Shown here one piece after another: positions 50,428 through 58,560 of a stretch of 64,000 bases of DNA (positions are counted from its first letter, which is position 1; each line of letters starts with the position of its first letter). A program made the translations under genes and the position numbers. The notes beneath the pieces are model-generated. The model was not told the DNA's origin, searched no databases, and was given only the letters and a program-made list of their open reading frames with translations. The DNA lies in assembly GCF_030373265.1 (NCBI RefSeq), contig NZ_JAUCZC010000022.1, positions 1 to 64,000 of the forward strand, given 5' to 3'. This stretch comes from Blastomonas sp. (GTDB lineage: Bacteria > Pseudomonadota > Alphaproteobacteria > Sphingomonadales > Sphingomonadaceae).

Positions 50428-50910
50428 ATGACACAGAACGAGGCGACAGGCGAAATCACGATTGCGCAGGATGATCTGAGCGGGGCGGATATCCGGGCGC
50501 TGCTCGAATATCATCTCGCGCAGATGGCGGCGCATTCGCCGATCTGCTCGGTCCATGCCTTTCCGGTCGAGCGGCTGCGCGCGCCCGATGTCACCTTCTA
50601 TGCGCTGCGGGTGAGCGACAGGCTTGCCGGGTGCGGCGCGCTCAAGCAGATCGACGCGGGGCATGGCGAGCTCAAGTCGATGCGCACCGATCCGGCTTTT
50701 GTGCGGCGCGGGCTGGGCGAGGCGATGCTGCTGCACCTGATCGCCGAGGCGCGGGCACGCGGCTATACACGGCTGAGCCTCGAGACCGGATTGCCCGAAC
50801 CATTCCATCCCGCGCACGCGTTGTATCGCAAGCACGGCTTCGAACGCTGCGCGCCTTTCGGCGACTATTTCGAAGACCCGTTCAGCATGTGCATGACGCG
50901 CATGCTCTAG
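50428..50910 (+). CDS. GNAT family N-acetyltransferase
   Basis: A 160-residue acetyltransferase. The acetyl-CoA loop is RRGLGEAMLLHLI, preceded by ELKSMRTDPAFV and followed by YTRLSLETGLPEPFHPAHAL and YRKHGFERCAPFGDYFEDPF. The ETG...F.PA..LY.KHGF pattern is typical of the small YhhY/PhnO-type GNATs. The substrate may be an amino group on a metabolite, but it cannot be determined. The ATG has GGGGG 6 nt upstream. Confidence 0.88.
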   Translation: MTQNEATGEITIAQDDLSGADIRALLEYHLAQMAAHSPICSVHAFPVERLRAPDVTFYALRVSDRLAGCGALKQIDAGHGELKSMRTDPAFVRRGLGEAMLLHLIAEARARGYTRLSLETGLPEPFHPAHALYRKHGFERCAPFGDYFEDPFSMCMTRML

Positions 50911-50916
50911 GCTCGA

Positions 50917-51963
50917 TCAGCGGATCACCGAAACGTCGGCGATCCATACCCGCGGCCATTCCCACACCCCGCGGCACTCGCCCATTTCGTGCTTTTCGCT
51001 CAGGCGAAACATCTCGCCGTCCCAGGCATAGCTGCTCGCCACCCCGCAATCGCCGATGCCGCGGCCCTTGGCACGGTCGAACAAGGTGCCGGTCTCTGCC
51101 GTCCAATCGGCGTTGACCACCTGCGGCACCTGATCGTCGCCGCCCCAGCCGGTGGGGCTGTCGAATTTGGCGGGGGCGAATTCCCACCCCGCATTGGGGT
51201 CTTCCATCGGCCGGGTGGCGACCATCACCGCCGACCCGAAATTGTACGCGCCCGAATCGCAGGCGATCAGCACCAAAGCCATATCCAGCCCGCCGCGCTG
51301 GCCCAGCGGATGCACCGTGTCCTCGGCGCCCTCCATCCGGTATTCGCACCCGCTTTCGGCGATGATCTCGGGGTAGCGCTTGAGATCGGGGAGCTCGGTC
51401 AGCTTCGAGGCGGCGCGCGCGGTGAGCTGCGGCAGCGGCGGGGGCAGGGCGGTGTCGGGCTTGGTCCCGGTGGCGATGATCGCGCCTCGGGTGCCTGCGC
51501 GCTGCTGCGTCGCATCGATGAAGCGCAGCGCCGCCGAAGAGCCCGCCAGCGACAGCGCCACCGTCCTGCCGTCGGACAGGATCATCGAGGCTTGGCTGCC
51601 ATTGGCCAGCGCACGGGCGATGGCAAGCGCTTGGCCCTCGTCCAGCACAGTGTCACCTTCGGTGTCCTGCGTTCCGGACAGCGCCGGCCGCGCGTCGATC
51701 TTCAGCCGCGCCGGGCCGGTCGCCATCTCTTCAGGCGGGGTGAGTTCGACGCGGAACGGTGCGTCGGGGCCGCCCTCGCGCCAGAGGCGCAGCGCCATCG
51801 CGGTGGTGAAATCGCCGCCTTCCTCGGCCAGCGTCCCTGCCTCGCAGTTCCATGCATTGTCGCAGGCGACATACCAGTCCTTGAAGGTCTTGGTCTCGCC
51901 GGGCACCTGATCCGGGGCGGCGGTCGCCACTGCGGCGGCGATGAGCAATGCAGGCATCAGCAT
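50917..51963 (-). CDS. DUF1176 exported protein
   Basis: A 348-residue protein with a short signal peptide ([14 protein letters not shown]) and the DUF1176 domain, whose start has [20 protein letters not shown]. Conserved cysteines (C34, C39 and later pairs in SGCEYRM and LIACDSGAY) probably form disulfides in the periplasm. The stretch [12 protein letters not shown] is typical of the family. No function is known. GAGGAAC lies just before the ATG at 51963. It is divergent from the hydroxybutyryl-CoA dehydrogenase gene. Confidence 0.85.
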   Translation of the reverse strand: MLMPALLIAAAVATAAPDQVPGETKTFKDWYVACDNAWNCEAGTLAEEGGDFTTAMALRLWREGGPDAPFRVELTPPEEMATGPARLKIDARPALSGTQDTEGDTVLDEGQALAIARALANGSQASMILSDGRTVALSLAGSSAALRFIDATQQRAGTRGAIIATGTKPDTALPPPLPQLTARAASKLTELPDLKRYPEIIAESGCEYRMEGAEDTVHPLGQRGGLDMALVLIACDSGAYNFGSAVMVATRPMEDPNAGWEFAPAKFDSPTGWGGDDQVPQVVNADWTAETGTLFDRAKGRGIGDCGVASSYAWDGEMFRLSEKHEMGECRGVWEWPRVWIADVSVIR

Positions 51964-52049
51964 GGGCGTTCCTCGATCCTAGCCAGAGACGGAATCATCG
52001 GTTATGCGGCGGGCCTATCCTATTCCAGCGGCACCAGAAAGAGACACTT

Positions 52050-52919
52050 ATGGACAAAATGGCAGTTATCGGCGCGGGCCAGATGGGCGCGGGCATCGCA
52101 CAGGTCAGCGCGCAGGCAGGCTATCACGTGTTCCTCTCGGATGTGTCGGTGGAGCTTGCTGAAAAGGGCAAGGCCGGCATCGCCAAGCAGCTGGCGCGCG
52201 CGGTCGAAAAAGGCAAGCTGGACTCCGCCGACGCCGACGCGGCGCTGGCGCGGATCGAGCCGGTGGGCGATTATGCCAAGATGGCGGACGCTGGCCTGAT
52301 CATTGAGGCGGCGACCGAACGCGAGGACATCAAGCGCGCGATCTTCGAGAATGTCGGCAAGGTGCTTGCGTCTGACGCGATCCTCGCCAGCAACACCTCG
52401 TCGATCCCGATCACCCGCATGGCCGCGGCCAGTCCCGATGCCTCGCGCTTCGTCGGCGTGCACTTCTTCAATCCGGTGCCGGTGATGGGGCTGATCGAGC
52501 TGATCCGCGGGCTGGCGACATCGGATGCGACGGTCGAATTCGTCCGCGGCTATGCCGAGCGCATCGGCAAGCGCGTGGTGCAGGCCAACGACGCGCCGGG
52601 CTTCATCGTCAACCGCATCCTGTTGCCGATGCTCAACGAGGCGTGTTTCGCGCTGGGCGAGGGCGTGGCCACCATCGAGGATATCGATGCTGCGGTGCAA
52701 CTGGGGCTCAACCACCCGATGGGCCCGCTGACGCTCGCCGATTTTATCGGGCTCGACACGTGCCTGAGCATCACTCAGGTGCTGCACAGCTCGACCGGCG
52801 ACCCCAAGTTCCGGCCCGCGCCGCTGCTGGTCAAATATGTCGAGGCCGGCTGGCTGGGCCGCAAGACCAAGCGCGGGTTCTACGATTATTCGGGCGAAAC
52901 CCCCGTGCCGACGCGCTGA
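52050..52919 (+). CDS. 3-Hydroxybutyryl-CoA dehydrogenase
   Basis: A 289-residue NAD-dependent enzyme that interconverts 3-hydroxybutyryl-CoA and acetoacetyl-CoA. The NAD loop is [10 protein letters not shown] (8-17). The catalytic histidine is H138 in VHFFNP, with E150 its partner, S117 in SNTSS, and an asparagine in the [11 protein letters not shown] helix. The C-terminal domain has [20 protein letters not shown]. The start at 52050 is typical ([13 protein letters not shown]). It could belong to butyrate, PHB or aromatic degradation; no neighbours settle this. Confidence 0.92.
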   Translation: MDKMAVIGAGQMGAGIAQVSAQAGYHVFLSDVSVELAEKGKAGIAKQLARAVEKGKLDSADADAALARIEPVGDYAKMADAGLIIEAATEREDIKRAIFENVGKVLASDAILASNTSSIPITRMAAASPDASRFVGVHFFNPVPVMGLIELIRGLATSDATVEFVRGYAERIGKRVVQANDAPGFIVNRILLPMLNEACFALGEGVATIEDIDAAVQLGLNHPMGPLTLADFIGLDTCLSITQVLHSSTGDPKFRPAPLLVKYVEAGWLGRKTKRGFYDYSGETPVPTR

Positions 52920-53006
52920 TAGTCTGGCAGGCTGACAGACCCGGCGAACTGCGATATACTGCGGTTCGCCGGGGCGCGCCGACAGTTCAACTACCGGAGA
53001 CCGACA

Positions 53007-53672
53007 ATGACCGCCCATTCGCTCAAGATCGATATCGTGTCAGACGTGGTCTGCCCGTGGTGCATCATCGGCTACAAGCAGCTGCAAAAGGCGCTCGATA
53101 TCGTCGGCGACGAGGTTGTGCCCGAGATCACCTGGCATCCGTTCGAGCTCAATCCGCAGATGGCCCCCGAGGGCGAGGACATCTCCGAGCACGTCGCGCG
53201 CAAATATGGCGCGTCGCCCGAGCAGAGCGCGGCCAACCGGTCGCGGCTCAAGGACACCGGCGAGCGGCTGGGTTTCGCCTTCAACCACGCGCCCGGGATG
53301 CGGATCTACAACACGTTCAAGGCGCATCAACTGCTCACCTGGGCGGGCGATACCCAGGGCAGCGAGGCGCAGACGCGTCTCAAGCTGGCGCTGTTTGCGG
53401 CGTATTTTCAGGACAATCGCGATGTCAGCGATGAAGAGGTGCTGCTCGATGTCGTCGCCGATACCGGGCTTGACGCAGACGAGGGCCGCGCGGTGCTCAA
53501 CGATCCCGACAACGAAGCCGAAGTCCGCGCGCATCTCGCCCACTGGATCGAACAGGGCATCAGCGGCGTGCCCGCGATCATCTTCGACGGCAAATACCTC
53601 GTCCCCGGCGCGCAAGAGGCGGAGACCTTCGTCAATGTCATCCGCAAGGTGCGTGAGAAGGCGATGGCTTGA
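53007..53672 (+). CDS. DsbA/FrnE family thiol oxidoreductase
   Basis: A 221-residue protein of the FrnE/HCCA-isomerase-like branch of the DsbA family. CPWC (C16-C19) is the redox motif, followed by WHPFELNPQM; GVPAIIFDGKYLVPGAQ carries the cis-proline. There is no signal peptide, so it acts in the cytoplasm, as FrnE does. It probably deals with oxidised thiols or 2-hydroxychromene-type substrates; the CPWC motif favours the first. The ATG has GGAG 8 nt upstream. Confidence 0.88.
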   Translation: MTAHSLKIDIVSDVVCPWCIIGYKQLQKALDIVGDEVVPEITWHPFELNPQMAPEGEDISEHVARKYGASPEQSAANRSRLKDTGERLGFAFNHAPGMRIYNTFKAHQLLTWAGDTQGSEAQTRLKLALFAAYFQDNRDVSDEEVLLDVVADTGLDADEGRAVLNDPDNEAEVRAHLAHWIEQGISGVPAIIFDGKYLVPGAQEAETFVNVIRKVREKAMA

Positions 53673-53715
53673 GAGGGTAAGTACGGTCGCTCAGTCGCGG
53701 GTTCAAACTCACCTC

Positions 53716-53748
53716 CGCTCAGCCTGAGCCTGTCGAAGGCCCCGCGCC
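53716..53748 (+). repeat. Palindromic repeat family D copy 1
   Basis: CGCTCAGCCTGAGCCTGTCG then AAGGCCCCGCGCC. A direct copy lies at 53776 and an inverted one at 54125. It contains the small palindrome CTCAGCCTGAG. Confidence 0.85.
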
Positions 53749-53767
53749 TTCCTATGGCGGGGTCACA

Positions 53768-54103
53768 TCATACCCCGCTCAGCCTGAGTTTGTCGAAGGC
53801 CCCGCGCCCACCCTTTCCGTATTGAGATCGGTTCCGCGCAAGGTTCGAAATCAATTCCCAGTCTCCCGCTATTAATGCTTCCTTCTTTGCACGAGACCAG
53901 CCTTTGATCTGCTGCTCGACCCAAAAGGCATGGTCGCGTGTCGCAAAATCTTCCGACCAGATTAGTTCTACCGGTCGGCGCTTGGCCGTGTATCCGCCCA
54001 GTGCGCCAGCTTGATGTTGAGAGAGACGGTGATCGAGATCATCGGTGTGACCGGCGTAATAGCTGCCATCGTTGCATCGCAGGAGGTACGCGTAAAAGGC
54101 CAT
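53768..54103 (-). CDS. GIY-YIG nuclease bracketed by inverted repeats
   Basis: A 111-residue single-domain GIY-YIG protein (YhbQ/UPF0213-like). The two halves of the signature are YAY (4-6) and YYAG (15-18); R26 and the metal-binding E63 (WVEQQIKGWSRAKKEALI) are present, so it is probably active as a DNA nickase or nuclease. Residues 100-111 come from repeat D2, so the original end of the domain lies near GKGGRG. Copy D3 lies 22 bp upstream in the inverse orientation, giving a roughly 380-bp repeat-gene-repeat unit. The ribosome site (AGGAC) is very close to the ATG. Confidence 0.9.
   Translation of the reverse strand: MAFYAYLLRCNDGSYYAGHTDDLDHRLSQHQAGALGGYTAKRRPVELIWSEDFATRDHAFWVEQQIKGWSRAKKEALIAGDWELISNLARNRSQYGKGGRGAFDKLRLSGV
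53776..53808 (+). repeat. Palindromic repeat family D copy 2, end of GIY-YIG gene
   Basis: CGCTCAGCCTGAGTTTGTCG then AAGGCCCCGCGCC. Read from the opposite strand it encodes the C-terminus (about AFDKLRLSG) of the GIY-YIG gene. It faces copy 3 as an inverted repeat across the gene. Confidence 0.88.
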
Positions 54104-54124
54104 GTCCTATACGCTGGCGTCTTC

Positions 54125-54155
54125 GCGGGGCCTTCGACAAGCTCAGGCTGAGCGG
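54125..54155 (-). repeat. Palindromic repeat family D copy 3 (inverted)
   Basis: GCGGGGCCTTCGACAAGCTC then AGGCTGAGCGG, the reverse complement of copies 1 and 2. It lies just upstream of the GIY-YIG start. Confidence 0.87.
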
Positions 54156-54190
54156 AGCTGGGCACAAGGCCAGAGACTAGGTGGGGAGCC

Positions 54191-54580
54191 CTAAACCAAC
54201 CCCAATCGCGCCAGCTCGCCCAGCATCTCGGCGGGCATCATGTCCGCCTCGCTCATCCCCTCACCAAGGTCCGCAGGCGCGTCGGCCTCTTCCAGATAGC
54301 GCCAGCCCTGGTGCGCGCGGCGGGGGATGGATTGCACCGCGATCAGGCGCGGTTCGATCCGGATCCAGGTGCGCCCCTGGCCATTGTCCATGAAGCCCAG
54401 CAGCGGGCTGCGGCCGATGATCGCCTTGTTGAAGATCCAGTAGAGCGATCCGCTCGCCATCTCCTCGTGGCGCTTGGGCATATAGCGCGTGGTCAGCCGC
54501 GCCTCACCGAGCGATGCATGGCTCTCCAGCCACTCCCGCAGCGAAGCCGCGCTCTGCGCCCCAAAGGCGATCTTGGTCAT
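54191..54580 (-). CDS. DUF1489 family protein
   Basis: A 129-residue protein of the DUF1489 family, common in alphaproteobacteria. Typical stretches are REWLESHASLGEARLTTRYM and PKRHEEMASGSLYWIFNKAI, then MDNGQGRTWIRIEPRLIAVQ. The function is unknown. The ATG at 54580 is chosen; a GTG at 54592 would extend it by 4 residues. It starts 15 bp after mgtE and is probably co-transcribed with it. Confidence 0.85.
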   Translation of the reverse strand: MTKIAFGAQSAASLREWLESHASLGEARLTTRYMPKRHEEMASGSLYWIFNKAIIGRSPLLGFMDNGQGRTWIRIEPRLIAVQSIPRRAHQGWRYLEEADAPADLGEGMSEADMMPAEMLGELARLGLV

Positions 54581-54595
54581 GCTGAGCGGCACGGG

Positions 54596-56023
54596 TCAGA
54601 AACTCGCCAGTCCGCTCGCGACCGCCAGGCCGAGAAACGCAAGGAAGCCCATCGAATCGGTTATCATCGTCACGAACACCGAACTCGCCACCGCCGGGTC
54701 CTGTTCCAGTCGGTCGAGCATCACCGGCACGATCACCCCGGCCATGCCGGCGACGATGATGTTGACCAGGATCGCGAGCGCGATCACCCCGCCGAGCATC
54801 ACGTCGGCAAACACCAGCGCGGTGCCTATCCCGGTCAGCACCGCCACCGTCGCGCCGTTGAGCACCGCGATGCGCAGTTCGCGCGCGATGATGCGGCGAG
54901 TGTTCGACTGGGTGAGCTGGTTCATCGCTAGCGCGCGCACCGCGACCGCCATGGTCTGCGTGCCGGCATTGCCGCCGACCGAGGCGACGATCGGCATCAG
55001 CACCGCGAGCGCGACGAGCTGCTCGATCGCGCCGCCGAACACCGCGATGATGCTGCTCGCTACCAAAGCGGTGCCGAGGTTGGCGATCAGCCAGCGGACG
55101 CGACTGCTGTAGGACTGGCGGATCGGCTCGTTGATGTCGCCTTCGCCCGCACCCGACATCCGCAGGATATCCTCGCCCGCTTCTTCCTGGACGATGTGGA
55201 TGATGTCGTCGACCGTGATCTGACCGACCAGACGGCCTGCAGCATCGGTGACGGCAGCAGAGATCAGGCCGTATTTCTGGAACCTGAGCGCGACCTCTTC
55301 CTGGTCCATGTCGGTCGGGATCAGCGTCTGGTCGCGCTTCATCACATCGGTTAGCGCGATGTGGCGGGGGGTGCGCAGGATCCAGCTGAGCTGGCAGGTG
55401 CCGACCGGGCGGTGCATCGCATCGACGATAAAGATTTCCCAGAACTCGGTGGTGAGCTCGGCATGCTCGCGCAGATAGTCGATCAGCTGGCCGACGGTCA
55501 TGTGTTCGGGCACCGCGACCAGATCGCGCTGCATCAGGCGGCCGGCGGATTCCTCGGGGAAGGAGAGCGCATCGACGATCGCCGCGCGATCCGCCGGCTC
55601 GAGCTCGGCCAGCACCGCGCGCTGGTCGGCCTCTTCCATTTCCTCGATGATCGCGACCGCATCGTCGGTCTCGAGCTGGCCTGCCAGCTCTGCCACCTGC
55701 GCTGCGGGCAGGGCATTGATCACGTCGTCGCGGACATAATCGTTGAGCTCGGTCAGCACGTCGGCGCCGAGCAGATCGGTGATCGCGCGCGCCAGCGGCC
55801 CGCGATAATCGCGTTCCACCAGCTCGAACAGGTCGGCGATGTCGGCGGGGTGCAGCGGCTCTACCAGATCATAGGCGGCCTCGTCGTCGCCATCGTCCAG
55901 CGCATCGCAGACCTGGCTGACAAAGCCCGGCAGCAGCCGGTTGTCCTCGTCGAGGCTGGTGCTCGCTTCTGCCGGGTCGGCAACCGCGTGGTCGTGGAGC
56001 TGGGCGTCGGTCGGGTCGGTCAA
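54596..56023 (-). CDS. mgtE: Magnesium transporter MgtE
   Basis: A 475-residue Mg2+ channel. The cytoplasmic N domain (helical, residues about 30-155) and two CBS domains (about 160-285) form the Mg2+ sensor. They are followed by five transmembrane helices (about 310-475). SVGGNAGTQTMAVAVRALA contains the pore-lining region, and LAILVNIIVAGMAGVIVPVML is a later helix. The N-terminus is rich in acidic residues. The DUF1489 gene follows closely. Confidence 0.95.
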   Translation of the reverse strand: MTDPTDAQLHDHAVADPAEASTSLDEDNRLLPGFVSQVCDALDDGDDEAAYDLVEPLHPADIADLFELVERDYRGPLARAITDLLGADVLTELNDYVRDDVINALPAAQVAELAGQLETDDAVAIIEEMEEADQRAVLAELEPADRAAIVDALSFPEESAGRLMQRDLVAVPEHMTVGQLIDYLREHAELTTEFWEIFIVDAMHRPVGTCQLSWILRTPRHIALTDVMKRDQTLIPTDMDQEEVALRFQKYGLISAAVTDAAGRLVGQITVDDIIHIVQEEAGEDILRMSGAGEGDINEPIRQSYSSRVRWLIANLGTALVASSIIAVFGGAIEQLVALAVLMPIVASVGGNAGTQTMAVAVRALAMNQLTQSNTRRIIARELRIAVLNGATVAVLTGIGTALVFADVMLGGVIALAILVNIIVAGMAGVIVPVMLDRLEQDPAVASSVFVTMITDSMGFLAFLGLAVASGLASF

Positions 56024-56215
56024 GGCCTGCTCCTGTCTGGGGGGATGGGGGTCTCCCGCCTGCGGGAATCACCGTGTGTGTGGCGGTTCGTATCTGCAAA
56101 AGCAATCCCGATGCGGCGGGCGTGGCCGGGGGTGACATTCGCTTGCGCGTCGCTATATCGACGGCAGCATTTCTCGTGCCACCAAATCTTATCTCATGCC
56201 ATCAAAGGACTGCAT

Positions 56216-56668
56216 ATGACCGCTGAGACGCTTACCTTTCACATCCAGGACGGCGGCGATGTCGTCATCAAGCTGCGCCCCGACCTTGCCCCCGGCCATG
56301 TCGAGCGCATCACCGAGCTGGCCAACGAAGGCTTCTACAACGGCGTGAAGTTTCACCGCGTGATCGCGGGCTTCATGGCGCAGGGCGGCTGCCCCAACGG
56401 CACCGGCACCGGCGGATCCAAGAAGCCCGACCTCAAGCAGGAATTCAACGACGAACCGCATGTCGAAGGCGTCTGCTCGATGGCGCGCACGATGGACCCG
56501 AACAGCGCGAACAGCCAGTTCTTCATCTGCCTCGCCGATGCGGGTTTCCTTGATCGCCAGTACACGGTCTGGGGCCAGGTCATCGAAGGCATGGAACATG
56601 TCCACGCGCTGCCCAAGGGCGAACCGCCCGCCAAGCCCGGCGTGATCGCATCGGCCACGGTGGCCTGA
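56216..56668 (+). CDS. Cyclophilin-type peptidyl-prolyl isomerase
   Basis: A 150-residue cyclophilin that speeds proline isomerisation in the cytoplasm (no signal peptide). The catalytic and binding residues are in FHRVIAGFMAQGG (the arginine, F and M) and SMARTMDPNSANSQFFICLA, with a later GFLDRQYTVWGQVIEGMEH. The ATG at 56216 has AAGGA 7 nt upstream, while the open frame upstream is only a shadow of mgtE. It lies divergent from mgtE. Confidence 0.93.
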   Translation: MTAETLTFHIQDGGDVVIKLRPDLAPGHVERITELANEGFYNGVKFHRVIAGFMAQGGCPNGTGTGGSKKPDLKQEFNDEPHVEGVCSMARTMDPNSANSQFFICLADAGFLDRQYTVWGQVIEGMEHVHALPKGEPPAKPGVIASATVA

Positions 56669-56678
56669 GCTAGACGGT

Positions 56679-56797
56679 AAATCCTCCCCGGTACGGGGAG
56701 GGGGACCACGAAGTGGTGGAGGGGTGTCACGCTCTCGAATGGGCGACACCCCTCCGTCAGGCCTGCGGCCTGCCACCTCCCCTGAAGGGGAGGATTT
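56679..56797 (+). repeat. Palindromic repeat family B copy 7
   Basis: AAATCCTCCCCGGTACGGGG at the left and CCCCTGAAGGGGAGGATTT at the right, with CCTCCGTCAGGCCTGCGGCC in between. It lies between two convergent genes, ppi and LysR, where no ribosome site is needed. Confidence 0.88.
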
Positions 56798-56804
56798 GGA
56801 CGCC

Positions 56805-57689
56805 TCAAATCCCTGCGTCGACCAGCCAGTCGTGGAACAGGCGCACCGCCCGCGTTTCCAGCGCGCGGGGCTTGCAGACGAACCAGTAGCTGTACGGGCT
56901 CTCGACGCGCACATCGAACAATTTGGCCAGCCTTGTGTCGCCCGACCGGGTGAGGTGATCGTCGTGCATGATCGCGATGCCCAGCCCCTGCGCGGCGGCC
57001 TCGAGCATGAGTGGGCCACTGTCGATATGATCGATCGACGCCGGCTGCAGATCCTCGAGCGCCAGCGCCTTCTTCCACGCGTCGAAGGATTCGGGCATGT
57101 CGTTGTGGATCAGGATCGTCTGCCGGTTGAGCTGCGCCAGATCGGGGGTGTTGCCCAGGCTCTCGACCAGCTCGGCCGAGGCGATGGCATAGACATAGTT
57201 CCGGTCGAGCCGCACCGAGTGCAACGAGGGATCGGGGTTTTCCGAAAGAATGATCGCGGCATCGAGCGTGTCGCCCAGGCGCGCCTCGCCGTGGCCCGAC
57301 GTGTCGACGTCGATGTGCAGCAGCGGATAGAGGCGGCGCAGCTCGCCCAGCCGGGGCACCAGCCGCTGGCTGCCGAACAGCGGCAGCATCCCCAACCGCA
57401 GCCGCAGCACCCGGCTGTCGTCCATATGCGCTGCGACCGCATCGGCCAGCGCATCGATAGCGGGCGCGACGCTGGCGAACAACGCTTCGCCCGCTTCGTT
57501 GAGCTTGAGCTGCTGGTTGTGGCGCTTGAACAATTTCTTGCCGACAAAGTCCTCGAGCCCGCCGATTCGTCGGCTGAGCGCCGATGGCGAGAGCGCAAGC
57601 TCGCTCGCAGCCGCCTTCGCGGACCCGAGTCGGGCAACCCGTAAAAACGCTTCAAGGGATCGCAGGGGAGGGAGACGTCGCATGGCCAT
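56805..57689 (-). CDS. LysR-type regulator, GcvA-like
   Basis: A 294-residue LysR protein of the GcvA branch, starting RRLPPLRSLEAFLRVARLGS. The winged helix contains AAASELALSPSALSRRIGGL. The effector domain spans residues about 95-290. These regulators usually control a divergent gene. Here no gene follows on the other strand, but a small RNA candidate does, 121 bp upstream. An inverted repeat TTGCAC-N12-GTGCAA at 57704 may be its operator. Confidence 0.87.
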   Translation of the reverse strand: MAMRRLPPLRSLEAFLRVARLGSAKAAASELALSPSALSRRIGGLEDFVGKKLFKRHNQQLKLNEAGEALFASVAPAIDALADAVAAHMDDSRVLRLRLGMLPLFGSQRLVPRLGELRRLYPLLHIDVDTSGHGEARLGDTLDAAIILSENPDPSLHSVRLDRNYVYAIASAELVESLGNTPDLAQLNRQTILIHNDMPESFDAWKKALALEDLQPASIDHIDSGPLMLEAAAQGLGIAIMHDDHLTRSGDTRLAKLFDVRVESPYSYWFVCKPRALETRAVRLFHDWLVDAGI

Positions 57690-57703
57690 ATTGGCGGGTA
57701 TTA

Positions 57704-57727
57704 TTGCACTGCAGCGGAAATGTGCAA
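57704..57727. promoter_or_regulatory. Inverted repeat, candidate LysR operator
   Basis: TTGCAC (57704-57709) and GTGCAA (57722-57727) form a perfect 6-bp inverted repeat with a 12-nt spacer, 15 bp upstream of the LysR start. The palindrome TGCAATTGCA follows immediately. The spacing suits a dimeric regulator. Confidence 0.45.
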
Positions 57728-57809
57728 TTGCAAATCGCGCAGGGAGTGCGGTTTTGCGTCACTGGACTTGCATTCTTTGCAATCATCCAGGGTTATTTCG
57801 CACTTGCAC

Positions 57810-57900
57810 AATAAGGGTCTCTGACCCATATTGATCATGCCTTTCAGGCATCCTCTCCTAAAAACTTTATCGGGTCAGCCTTCGGGCTGGCCCTTTTTTT
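57810..57900 (+). ncRNA. Candidate small RNA with three hairpins and terminator
   Basis: No coding gene is found in this direction, yet a full terminator is present, so a transcript probably exists. Order: AATAAGGGTC-TCT-GACCCATATT (57810-57832, one mismatch), ATGCCT-TTC-AGGCAT (57837-57851), the unpaired CCTCTCC and A-rich stretch (57852-57871) and the terminator stem. The CCTCTCC motif resembles the anti-Shine-Dalgarno segments of many alphaproteobacterial small RNAs. The 5' end is uncertain because no -35/-10 was placed with confidence; the first hairpin may be part of the promoter or an operator. Confidence 0.5.
57872..57900 (+). terminator. Intrinsic terminator of the candidate small RNA
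   Basis: GGGTCAGCC pairs with GGCTGGCCC (one G-T pair) around a TTCG tetraloop, followed by seven T (57894-57900). It lies in the region 57690-58095, which I otherwise find non-coding. Confidence 0.9.
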
Positions 57901-58095
57901 GTCTATTGGAGCCTGAAGGCGCGGGCCTAACCAATTGTTTTGCGCTTTGCAAACCCTTTGATTTCCTTGGATTGCCGCACGTAACGCGTCCGTCAGCCTG
58001 CACACGTTTGCATGAACGCGCTGTCTACCGGTGTCACCTGGGCCGGGTGTTGTCCGGAATCCGCCAATACACCAAGCGGTGATTCGGCTCGCGAA

Positions 58096-58533
58096 TCACT
58101 GATCGATGATGCGGGTGGCAGGATGGTGGCGATCGAGATGCTTGCGGATGATCTTGAGATTGCGGGTGTTCGACCGCCAGAACAGGTCAAACATGTCGCC
58201 CGCCAGCGGGACTGCGCCCACCAGCGTGTCGAACCCGACATTGGCCGCCATGCGCGCCAGCTGCAATTTGGACATGCCGAGGTTGCGCGCCTCCCAGACG
58301 ATATACATCCCCATGGCTCCGGTGATGATATCGCCGACCACCGGGACCAGCCCCAGCGCGAAATCGAGCCCGACCTTGCGGTTGAGGCCGGGCAGGGTGA
58401 AGCTGCGCTCCAGCACGTGCTCCATCGCCTCGACCCGCTTGCGCACGGCTGCGGGGTCGGTGGGCAGGGCGGCCGCCAATCGGGCCTGCGCTGCCCTCAA
58501 TTGTGCCATCTGGTCAGGCCGGATCGACTTCAT
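58096..58533 (-). CDS. DUF4112 membrane protein
   Basis: A 145-residue DUF4112 protein. It has two hydrophobic helices (FALGLVPVVGDIITGAMGMY and VGFDTLVGAVPLAGDMFDLF), each with the repeated VP..GD motif of the family. The rest is basic and helical. It is probably an inner-membrane protein of unknown function. The ATG at 58533 has GGAG 7 nt upstream. It follows the solute-binding lipoprotein gene on the same strand with a 27-bp gap. Confidence 0.88.
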   Translation of the reverse strand: MKSIRPDQMAQLRAAQARLAAALPTDPAAVRKRVEAMEHVLERSFTLPGLNRKVGLDFALGLVPVVGDIITGAMGMYIVWEARNLGMSKLQLARMAANVGFDTLVGAVPLAGDMFDLFWRSNTRNLKIIRKHLDRHHPATRIIDQ

Positions 58534-58560
58534 CGTACACTCCAAACCCCTTGCGCCCTG

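Noticed and set aside
57831-58082. 83-codon frame over the small RNA candidate
   Set aside because: It crosses an intrinsic terminator and has no ribosome site or family match.
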